A DNA stretch of 6,164 bases from an uncultured Bacilli bacterium (GCA_947588795.1 CANPZJ010000046.1:1-6164), one strand, 5' to 3'. Positions 1-6,025 are shown, counted from the stretch's first letter. Notes: generated by a model from the sequence alone, not told the origin. Numbers and translations: made by a program.

Positions 1-1879
1 CTATATCATCAGTTATAAAAACAAAAGTATTATTAAAATAAATTTTTTCCCCTCGATTATCCGTAATTACTTTTTCTTTTAAAATATCTTTAATTAAATC
101 TTTAATACTTTGATGAGCTTCTTTATAATTATCAAATAAAATAATGGTAAAATTATTATTTTTAAGTCTGCTAAATAAATGTTCATCATTATAGCCGACA
201 TAACCTTGCGTTGTACCTAGTAATTTATTAATATCATAAGAAGTTTTGTATTCTTTTAAATCAATTCTTAAGAATGCTGCGCCAGGAATATTTTCAGCAT
301 ATTTTTTAACAATAGTACTTTTACCTAAAAAGGCTCCACCTTCTAAATATAATTTTAAAAATCCTTCTTTATTTAATAAATTACTTTTAATTAAATTACT
401 AATAGTTTTCGTATAATTATTAACATTATATAATTCTTTATCTATTTGTTTTTCAATATCTTTTAAGAAACTTAGTTTTTCTTTGGTAAATATCATATTA
501 GTCTTATTTTCTAAAACACTAATAATATCACTTTCTTGTATTTTAGGTTTCTTATTTACTTGATAATGTTTTAATTCATCTTTGATTTTTAATTCTTCTT
601 GATATAATTCTAAGGCTTTATCATAATTATTTTCTTTAATACTTGCTTCTTTAAGTTTTTTTATTTCTTCTAGTTTTTTATATAATTCTTTTTTAGCTAG
701 ACTATTATTACTTTGGGTTTTAACTTTTGAGCAAACTGAATCTAAAAAATCTATCGCTTTATCTGGATTTTTCTTGGTAGTAATAAATTTATCAGTATAA
801 TAAATTATTTTATCTATCATATTACTTGGGATAATTACATTATGATGATGCTCATATTCACTTTTTACTTTTAATAATATTTCTTTGGTTTCGCGATTTT
901 TTGGTTCAGAGACATTTATTACTTCAAATCTTCGCATTAGGGCTTTATCACCGGAGAAAAACTTGTTGTATTCTTCTACTGTTGTTGCGCCGATTACTTT
1001 AATTTTACCACGGGCTAGAGCTGGTTTGAAAATATCACCGGCGGTAATTGCTCCTTCTGCTCCACCGGCATTAACCATCGCATGAATTTCATCAATAAAT
1101 AAAATGATATTGCCTTCACTTTCTAACTCTTTAATGATTTTAGTAAGTTTCTCTTCAAATTCACCACGATATTTTGTACCAGAAACTAAAGATCCCATTT
1201 CTAAAGCCACAATTTTGGTGTCAAATAAGTTATCTGGCACTTCCCTTTTCATAATCCGACGAGTAAGTTCTTCTACTATGGCGGTCTTTCCTACTCCAGC
1301 ATCTCCAATTAAAATGGGATTATTTTTTTTCTTCCTTAAAATTGTTTCAATAATTAAATCAATCTCTTTATCTCTTCCTATAACACATTCATTAAAATCA
1401 ACGGTCTCATTAAGTAAAATACCTGTTTCATATATTTCTAGTTTTTTACTAGTAAGTTTATTACTTTTATTTAAAGATTCATACATTTCATCAATATCAA
1501 TACCCATCCCTATTAAAAGACGAATAGCTATTCCTTCGCCTTCTTCTAAGATAGCCAAAACTAAATGTTTTGGAGTAACTAGACCATTATTATTTTCTTT
1601 AGCATTTTCTAAAGCATTATTAATTACTCTTTTTAAAAGAGGGGTATATAAATTAAATTCACTAGCCTTAGTTGCGCTTCCTACCACTAAAGTTAATTCT
1701 TTTTTAAAAGACTCATAAGTAAGTTTATAACTTTTTAAATAATCAGCCATTTCTTCATCACATAAAAGAATAGCTAGAAGTAAATGCTCCGTTCCCACAT
1801 AAGGATGATGAAGAGCATATCTCTCTCTTTCGGCAGTTTTAAAAATATTTGCTACATGAACACCAAAATTATTAAACAT
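1..1879 (-). CDS. clpC: ClpC-like AAA+ unfoldase (Clp ATPase), C-terminus cut by window edge
   Basis: The reading frame is open from an ATG at 1879 to base 1, giving 626 residues with the C-terminus outside the window. An AAAGGGAG ribosome binding site (1887-1894) sits 7 bases before the ATG. Residues 1-145 are a double Clp N-domain (YVGTEHLLLAIL near 27; EEGEGIAIRLL near 112). The first AAA+ domain is canonical: Walker A GDAGVGKTA (192-200), pore loop KYRGEF (236-241), Walker B FIDEIH (D263, E264), arginine finger MRRF (315-318). Residues 396-440 form a charged helix like the UVR/middle domain of ClpC rather than the long coiled coil of ClpB. The second AAA+ domain keeps Walker A (G514, GKS 519-521) and pore loop GYVGY (559-563), but Walker B is FDN with Asn584 for the catalytic Glu, and sensor-1 Asn is Asp625. 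Family role: ATP-driven unfolding of proteins, usually for ClpP in the cytoplasm. ClpP binding cannot be judged because the relevant loop is missing. Confidence 0.92.
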   Translation of the reverse strand, partial: MFNNFGVHVANIFKTAERERYALHHPYVGTEHLLLAILLCDEEMADYLKSYKLTYESFKKELTLVVGSATKASEFNLYTPLLKRVINNALENAKENNNGLVTPKHLVLAILEEGEGIAIRLLIGMGIDIDEMYESLNKSNKLTSKKLEIYETGILLNETVDFNECVIGRDKEIDLIIETILRKKKNNPILIGDAGVGKTAIVEELTRRIMKREVPDNLFDTKIVALEMGSLVSGTKYRGEFEEKLTKIIKELESEGNIILFIDEIHAMVNAGGAEGAITAGDIFKPALARGKIKVIGATTVEEYNKFFSGDKALMRRFEVINVSEPKNRETKEILLKVKSEYEHHHNVIIPSNMIDKIIYYTDKFITTKKNPDKAIDFLDSVCSKVKTQSNNSLAKKELYKKLEEIKKLKEASIKENNYDKALELYQEELKIKDELKHYQVNKKPKIQESDIISVLENKTNMIFTKEKLSFLKDIEKQIDKELYNVNNYTKTISNLIKSNLLNKEGFLKLYLEGGAFLGKSTIVKKYAENIPGAAFLRIDLKEYKTSYDINKLLGTTQGYVGYNDEHLFSRLKNNNFTIILFDNYKEAHQSIKDLIKDILKEKVITDNRGEKIYFNNTFVFITDDI

Positions 1880-1960
1880 AAATATTCTCCCTTTACAATT
1901 CTATGTTCATAATGAGCAATTTATAAATTTTTTATACACTTTTTAAGCAATTTAAAATGT

Positions 1961-1977
1961 GGTCAAAATTTGTTGAA
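1961..1977 (+). promoter_or_regulatory. Imperfect CtsR-like heptad repeat upstream of the Clp gene
   Basis: GGTCAAA (1961-1967) is an exact match to the heptad recognised by CtsR, the class III heat-shock repressor of clp genes in Bacilli. After a 3-base spacer comes TGTTGAA (1971-1977), which matches the second heptad at only 4 of 7 positions. Its place about 80 bases before a clp start codon suits an operator. The poor second half and the AT-rich background make it tentative. Confidence 0.28.
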
Positions 1978-1996
1978 AAATAGCGAAAATGCCCAG

Positions 1997-2017
1997 TTTT
2001 GTGAAATTTTTGTGAAA
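1997..2017 (+). repeat. Tandem direct repeat TTTTGTGAAA, 11-bp period
   Basis: TTTTGTGAAA occurs exactly at 1997-2006 and again at 2008-2017. The starts are 11 bases apart, about one helical turn, so both copies face the same side of the DNA. Related GAAA-containing steps (TTGAAAA near 1974, GCGAAAA near 1983) lie just upstream. This could be a paired binding site for a regulator of the adhesin-sortase unit or phased A-tract bent DNA. Chance in an AT-rich spacer is also possible. Confidence 0.35.
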
Positions 2018-2019
2018 AT

Positions 2020-2039
2020 TTTCCTTAAAAAAAAGGAAA
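2020..2039. repeat. Short inverted repeat, 7-bp arms with an A6 loop
   Basis: TTTCCTT (2020-2026) and AAGGAAA (2033-2039) are perfectly complementary around six A residues. The stem is AT-rich with only two G-C pairs and is followed by TCGGCC on the plus strand rather than a T run, so it is not a clear terminator. It could be an operator half-site pair or part of the adhesin gene's 5' leader. Confidence 0.3.
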
Positions 2040-2070
2040 TCGGCCTATGAGTGACGAATAATATAAGTGA

Positions 2071-2088
2071 AAGGAGGAAAAATATTTG
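2071..2088 (+). promoter_or_regulatory. Strong ribosome binding site fixing a TTG start
   Basis: AAGGAGGA at 2071-2078 is a near-perfect Shine-Dalgarno sequence, 7 bases before TTG at 2086. The TTG start yields a complete signal peptide, whereas the first in-frame ATG is about 94 codons further on, inside the thioester domain. The TTG is therefore the start. Confidence 0.88.
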
Positions 2089-4554
2089 CAAAAATATTGG
2101 AAATTTTTAGCGGTATTCGCAGTAGTGTTATTTAGTAGTATTAAAGGTGTAAATGCAGCCAAATTAGTGCAAACACCAGTTGATAATGTTTGGTACGTAA
2201 GATATGGTGGTGGCGAAAAGTATTTCTCGGCTAAGTATCATGAATATGAGATTGAAGGTAATACAACTTATTGTATTGAGCCTGGTACTCATATTACAAC
2301 TTTAGATTACAAAGAAATGGGTGGCCTTACTACTTCTCCATATAGTGAGGCAGTAAATAAAAAAATGCAGTTAATTGGTTATTATGGTTATGACTATCCT
2401 ACTCATAAAACTTTAAGATACCGGATGGCTACTCAAGCCTTAATTTGGGAGTTAACTGGTAATGGTAAAGTTGAATATTGGACTGAACCATCAGGTTATG
2501 GAGATTTCATTGATATAAGTAAAGAGAAAAATGAAATAAATAAACTCGTTAATAGCCATTATGATATGCCATCATTTGTGAATGAAGAAAAAAGTACCAC
2601 TATTGGCAATTTAGTAACATTTACTGATAGTAATAATTTACTTTCCAATTATGAAATTATGGAAAATAGTAATTATACTGCATCAATTGATGGAAATACT
2701 TTGAAAGTAACACCCAAAAAAGTTGGGAATATTGCTGTTACTTTAAAAAGAAAGCAATATGTTAGTACTAATACTACCCTATATGCTGGGATTGATGAAA
2801 TATCCCAAAAAATGGGTTACTTTGGTTTAGATGAAGAAATAACTTTTCAAGTAACAATTAAAAGTACTGGTGGTAAAGTTACAGTAGAAAAATTAGATAA
2901 AGATAATTTATCTATTACACCCCAAGGTGATGCTACTTTAAAAGGAGCTATCTATGGCATTTATGATAATGATGATAATAAAATTACCGAAATAAGTATT
3001 GGGAATAATTCAAAAGTTACTAGTCCAAATTTACCTAAATTAGGAAAATATTACTTACAAGAAATTAAACCAAGCAAAGGATATACTTTAGATAAGCAAA
3101 AATATTACTTTGAAATTACCGATGAAAATCTTTATCCAAGTATTAAAGTATATGAAAAAGTTATTGAGAAAAAAATAGAATTTTACAAAGTAATAAATAA
3201 TGGTAAAACAGGTATTCTTACCTCTGAACCTAATGTTACTTTTGAATTTTATTTAAAATCAAGCAATAAATTAGTTGCAACTAAAACAACTGATAAAGAT
3301 GGTCATTTAACTCTTACCTTGCCTTTTGGTACTTATGTCGTTAAGCAAACCTCAACAACACCTGGATTTGAAAAAGTTAAAGATTTTGAAATAGTAATCG
3401 AAAATGATGAACCGCTTACTAAAGTTATTGCTGATGGAGAGGTCATGGCTCATTTAAAGCTTATTAAGGTTGATAGTAATTCAAAAAATGTTTTAGTAAA
3501 AGATGGTATTAAATTTAAAATTAAAAATTTAGATACTAATAAATATGTTTGTCAAAATGTTACTTATCCAAAGACTGAAAAAATTTGTGAATTTGAAACA
3601 ACTGATGGTATGTTTATTACCCCATATTTATTAGAAGCAGGTAACTATCAAATTGAAGAAATAGAAAATCAATTAATTCCAGGTTATTTATGGAATAAAA
3701 CTCCTCTTCTATTTTCAATTAATGATGATTCTAATTTTATCTATGATGATGAATATGGAGTTATTTTAGAAGTAAGATTTGAAAATAAAGAAGTTATGGG
3801 CGAAGTAAATATTCATAAAATTGGTGAAAAAGTTGTTTTAGAAGATAATACTTTTCGTTATGAAGATATTCCTTTAGATGGTGTAACTTATGAATTATAT
3901 GCTGGTGAAGATGTATATTCTGGGGATGGTACTCTTATCTATAAAAAAGATACTTTAATAGATAGTTTTATTACTAAAGATGGCAAAATTAATATTAAAA
4001 ATTTATATTTAGGAAAATATTATTTAGTTGAAACTAAAACTTTAGATGGTTATATCTTAGATACAACTAAACATTATTTTGAACTTAAATATAAAGATCA
4101 ATATACTGATATTGTAAGTTTATCTTTTACTTTTAAAAACTATTTACCTAAAGGAACATTTGAATTTAATAAAAGTGATATATCTACAGGTGAAGTTTTA
4201 CCTAATACCAAAATAGAGGTATACACTTATACAGATGACTATGAAAATGGTACTTTAATATTTGAAGGTTATACTGATCAAGATGGTAATATTAAGATAC
4301 CTAATCTATTTGTTGGAAAATTCTATTTTGTTGAAAGTGAAGCTCCTGAAGGTTATGTTTTAAATGATAGTAAAAATTTCTTTGAAATAACAGAAAATGG
4401 TGAAGTTATCAAAGCCAATATGACCAATGAGCGAATAGTCTTATCTGTACCTAAAACACTAGATAATAAAAATACAATAGTTAATATAATTGGGATAATT
4501 AATATTATTATATCTTTAGGATGTTATCTTTATGCCAAAAAAGAAAATAATTAA
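2086..4554 (+). CDS. Thioester-domain surface adhesin with SpaA/Cna-B stalk and VPKTL sorting signal
   Basis: This 822-residue secreted, wall-anchored protein starts at TTG. Residues 1-24 are a signal peptide, with cleavage probably after VNA. Residues about 28-165 are a thioester domain: YCIEPG supplies Cys63 and ATQALIW supplies Gln117 (the TQXA motif), which in this family form an internal Cys-Gln thioester that reacts with amines on a target. An Ig-like linker follows (about 170-258). Five SpaA/Cna-B-like domains then begin near residues 263, 362, 456, 573 and 690, with the E-box pattern G-x-Y-x-L-x-E at E326, E525, E649 and E750. Predicted isopeptide Lys/Glu/Asn triads are complete in the last three: K461/E525/N567, K578/E649/N685, K696/E750/N781. 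The end is VPKTL (788-792), a membrane segment (about 797-817) and a KKENN tail, a cell-wall sorting signal with Leu for Gly. The sortase follows directly. Thioester-domain adhesin is firm; the binding target is unknown. Confidence 0.93.
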   Translation: MQKYWKFLAVFAVVLFSSIKGVNAAKLVQTPVDNVWYVRYGGGEKYFSAKYHEYEIEGNTTYCIEPGTHITTLDYKEMGGLTTSPYSEAVNKKMQLIGYYGYDYPTHKTLRYRMATQALIWELTGNGKVEYWTEPSGYGDFIDISKEKNEINKLVNSHYDMPSFVNEEKSTTIGNLVTFTDSNNLLSNYEIMENSNYTASIDGNTLKVTPKKVGNIAVTLKRKQYVSTNTTLYAGIDEISQKMGYFGLDEEITFQVTIKSTGGKVTVEKLDKDNLSITPQGDATLKGAIYGIYDNDDNKITEISIGNNSKVTSPNLPKLGKYYLQEIKPSKGYTLDKQKYYFEITDENLYPSIKVYEKVIEKKIEFYKVINNGKTGILTSEPNVTFEFYLKSSNKLVATKTTDKDGHLTLTLPFGTYVVKQTSTTPGFEKVKDFEIVIENDEPLTKVIADGEVMAHLKLIKVDSNSKNVLVKDGIKFKIKNLDTNKYVCQNVTYPKTEKICEFETTDGMFITPYLLEAGNYQIEEIENQLIPGYLWNKTPLLFSINDDSNFIYDDEYGVILEVRFENKEVMGEVNIHKIGEKVVLEDNTFRYEDIPLDGVTYELYAGEDVYSGDGTLIYKKDTLIDSFITKDGKINIKNLYLGKYYLVETKTLDGYILDTTKHYFELKYKDQYTDIVSLSFTFKNYLPKGTFEFNKSDISTGEVLPNTKIEVYTYTDDYENGTLIFEGYTDQDGNIKIPNLFVGKFYFVESEAPEGYVLNDSKNFFEITENGEVIKANMTNERIVLSVPKTLDNKNTIVNIIGIINIIISLGCYLYAKKENN

Positions 4555-5095
4555 AATATTTTTAATTACTTTCATAAGTACAATTATTTTATTAAGTATT
4601 TATTATTTATCTTTATATTGTGAAAATAGAAAAGAAGAAAAATTAATTAGGAAATATTTTAATACAACTATAAATGATACTGGTTATCAAAAAATTAGTA
4701 ATGATAATTATATCGGAATATTAGAAATACCTGCGATTAATTTACGTAAAGGTTTTTATAATATTGATAATAAAAATAATAATGTTAATAAAAATATTCA
4801 AGTATTAGCTAAATCTTCAATGCCAGATGAGGAACATAGTTTTCTTGCTATTGCCGGCCATTCTGGTAATGGCAGAAAATCATATTTCAAAGATTTATAC
4901 AAACTTAGTATTAATGATGAAATTATTATTTACTATAACAATAATGAATACTTTTATAAAATAAATAATATTTATGAAGAAGATAAAGATGGCACAATTG
5001 AAATTAAAAAAGATGATTATTCTAAATTAGTATTAACTACATGCAACCAAAAAGAAAAAACCAAACAAATTATCATTGAAGCATTTTTAATATAA
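4532..5095 (+). CDS. Sortase-family transpeptidase, probably dedicated to the upstream adhesin
   Basis: This 187-residue protein starts with MPKKK, then one membrane segment (about 7-29), which gives a type II topology with the catalytic domain outside. The sortase domain begins near YIGILEIPAI (60-69). Catalytic His110 lies in AIAGHSG and catalytic Cys171 in LVLTTC, a clear TLXTC motif. The usual downstream Arg is not seen; the corresponding segment is TKQIIIEA, with Gln179 where Arg is expected. Sortases cleave an LPXTG-type signal between Thr and the next residue and attach the protein to the wall or to a neighbouring pilin. The gene overlaps the adhesin by 23 bases in the +1 frame, and AGGA at 4518-4521, inside the adhesin gene, is a weak ribosome binding site, so translational coupling is likely. 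The class is uncertain; the short form with a TTC active site resembles class D or B-like enzymes. At 187 residues it is near the short end of the family. Confidence 0.92.
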   Translation: MPKKKIIKIFLITFISTIILLSIYYLSLYCENRKEEKLIRKYFNTTINDTGYQKISNDNYIGILEIPAINLRKGFYNIDNKNNNVNKNIQVLAKSSMPDEEHSFLAIAGHSGNGRKSYFKDLYKLSINDEIIIYYNNNEYFYKINNIYEEDKDGTIEIKKDDYSKLVLTTCNQKEKTKQIIIEAFLI

Positions 5096-5104
5096 TACTA
5101 CTAA

Positions 5105-5131
5105 AAAAGATTACTCAAAAGGTAATCTTTT
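5105..5131. terminator. Bidirectional intrinsic terminator between converging units
   Basis: AAAAGATTAC (5105-5114) pairs perfectly with GTAATCTTTT (5122-5131) around a 7-base loop. Read on the plus strand, the right arm ends in TTTT just after the sortase stop. Read on the minus strand, the stem runs into six T residues after the 78-residue gene, whose stop codon (5130-5132) overlaps the hairpin. One structure can therefore end both transcripts. Confidence 0.8.
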
Positions 5132-5366
5132 AATATGGTCTTGGATAATAATAATTATAACTAAAATTGCCATATGGATATGGTGAATTATAATAACCTC
5201 CACCATAAGGCCCTGGATTTGGAGCAACATTATAAATAGGTCTAGGTCTTGTTAGTCCGACTGCTGCTCCACCTAGTAAAGCTCCACCTAAAAATGGGAC
5301 TAAAAAATATCTATCATTATTATTTAAATTAGTTACAGGGTAATTATTTTTAGGGTAATACATCAT
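5130..5366 (-). CDS. Small Tyr/Pro/Gly-rich protein with a hydrophobic glycine-rich segment, function unknown
   Basis: This is a 78-residue reading frame with two adjacent ATG codons (5366 or 5363). AAGGA at 5376-5380 is 9 bases before the first, so I choose 5366. Residues 1-19 are polar and Asn-rich. Residues about 20-38 form a hydrophobic Gly/Ala-rich stretch (LVPFLGGALLGGAAVGL) that could sit in a membrane or form a glycine-zipper helix. The rest is basic, then a low-complexity tail of Tyr, Pro, Gly and Asn with PYPYG and NYYYPRP patterns. The composition recalls small coat-like or surface proteins of Bacilli, but I do not recognise a family and assign no function. A good ribosome binding site, a shared terminator and a position 56 bases after the HIT gene on the same strand argue that it is real, possibly cotranscribed. 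Confidence 0.72.
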   Translation of the reverse strand: MMYYPKNNYPVTNLNNNDRYFLVPFLGGALLGGAAVGLTRPRPIYNVAPNPGPYGGGYYNSPYPYGNFSYNYYYPRPY

Positions 5367-5422
5367 AAAAAAACATCCTTTCTTATGTATTTTATGATAA
5401 ATATATTATCTAATAAATTGCT

Positions 5423-6004
5423 TTAGCCTATTAAATCTTTTATTGTTTTTTTTATATTGTCATCAAAATGATATTTTCGCCAGTCATACTTTTCTCTCAT
5501 ATTTAAATCATTAGCGATAAAAATTCGCATAATTTGACTAATTGGTTCAAAATTATAAGTTATATAATCAATTCCTTGGGGATTTTTATAATATATATAA
5601 TTTCTCTTTTCAATATTATTTAATCCATTGATTTTTACAAGATTTAGTTTATTAATTATTTCCTCCTCATTTTTATAATTATGATTAACTATATGAGTAT
5701 GGGCATGAATTACACAATTTGCACAAATACCACAAGGATCAGGAGTACCGTGTTCAAAAACAATTGGATATTTACCATATATTTTTTTGAATTTTTCTCT
5801 GTACTTTTCCAAAATAGAATTATATTCTTTCAATATATCTTCATCAAAATTGGTCATACAATATGTATGTTTTTTCGGCAAAATTAAAATATAGCCTGGG
5901 ACTAAAGAACCTAGACAAGGAATAATAATAAAATTATTAGTTTCTTCTATTTTTGTATTATAAAATAAACTTTTATCCATTTTACAAAATTGACAATTTA
6001 TCAT
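5423..6004 (-). CDS. HIT (histidine triad) family protein with zinc-binding-type cysteines
   Basis: This 193-residue protein starts at ATG 6004; AGGGTGA at 6011-6017 is the ribosome binding site. The histidine triad is IHAHTHIV (H100, H102, H104), fitting H-x-H-x-H-x-x, whose middle His is the nucleophile on nucleoside phosphates in this family. Upstream are FEHG (83-86) and a basic PKKH turn (43-46), both usual in HIT proteins. Cysteines C4 and C7 (CQFC) and C91, C94 and C97 (CGICANC) are arranged like a structural metal site. The C-terminal part, about 70 residues ending in a YDWRKY segment, goes beyond the roughly 110-residue minimal HIT fold. Relatives hydrolyse or transfer nucleotide phosphates, for example Ap4A hydrolases and GalT-like enzymes, in the cytoplasm; the substrate here cannot be read from sequence. 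It lies between a tRNA-Leu gene and the 78-residue gene on the same strand and could be part of one transcript. Confidence 0.88.
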   Translation of the reverse strand: MINCQFCKMDKSLFYNTKIEETNNFIIIPCLGSLVPGYILILPKKHTYCMTNFDEDILKEYNSILEKYREKFKKIYGKYPIVFEHGTPDPCGICANCVIHAHTHIVNHNYKNEEEIINKLNLVKINGLNNIEKRNYIYYKNPQGIDYITYNFEPISQIMRIFIANDLNMREKYDWRKYHFDDNIKKTIKDLIG

Positions 6005-6025
6005 ATAAATTCACCCTTTTTAAAA

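Larger units (their letters stand above)
1880..2085. promoter_or_regulatory. Divergent intergenic region between Clp ATPase and adhesin genes
   Basis: These 206 bases separate two genes transcribed away from each other, so they should hold the start signals of both. I see the two ribosome binding sites, an imperfect CtsR-like repeat (1961-1977), an 11-bp-spaced direct repeat (1997-2017) and a short inverted repeat (2020-2039). TATAAA-like boxes are present on the minus strand (for example around 1932-1937), but none has a convincing -35 partner at normal spacing. On the plus strand TAATAT (2059-2064) lies too close to the start codon to be a comfortable -10. I therefore do not assign exact promoters. 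Confidence 0.5.

Noticed and set aside
885..1718. Plus-strand open frames at 885-1085 and 1104-1718 (66 and 204 codons)
   Set aside because: They lie antisense to the Clp gene, whose conserved Walker, pore-loop and N-domain motifs fix the minus strand as coding. The plus-strand translations are Ser/Leu/Ile-rich with no motif and no ribosome binding site that I could see.
1915..1954. AGCAATTTA at 1915 and 1946, 31 bp apart, and the palindrome AATTTATAAATT at 1918-1929
   Set aside because: These are AT-only or nearly so in an AT-rich spacer, where matches of this length are expected by chance.
2040..2070. A possible promoter (TAATAT at 2059) or riboswitch-like leader with a GC-richer patch CGGCCTATGAGTGAC before the adhesin gene
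   Set aside because: The -10 would put the transcript start on the ribosome binding site, no -35 fits, and I could not draw a conserved riboswitch fold.
2872..4440. The repeated stalk domains as a nucleotide-level tandem repeat
   Set aside because: Similarity between domains is at the protein pattern level (E-box, Lys and Asn positions); lengths differ and no long exact DNA repeat is visible.
5396..5410. GATAA/TTATC inverted repeat between the HIT and 78-residue genes
   Set aside because: Five-base arms in AT-rich DNA are not significant, and the nearby TAAAAT has no convincing -35 box.
5681..5887. Plus-strand open frame of 68 codons inside the HIT gene
   Set aside because: It is antisense to the histidine triad and Cys motifs of the minus-strand gene and has no recognisable protein features.
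2086..6004. Use of a Mycoplasma-type code with TGA as tryptophan
   Set aside because: Trp codons in the adhesin and HIT genes are TGG and full-length proteins are obtained with the standard code.
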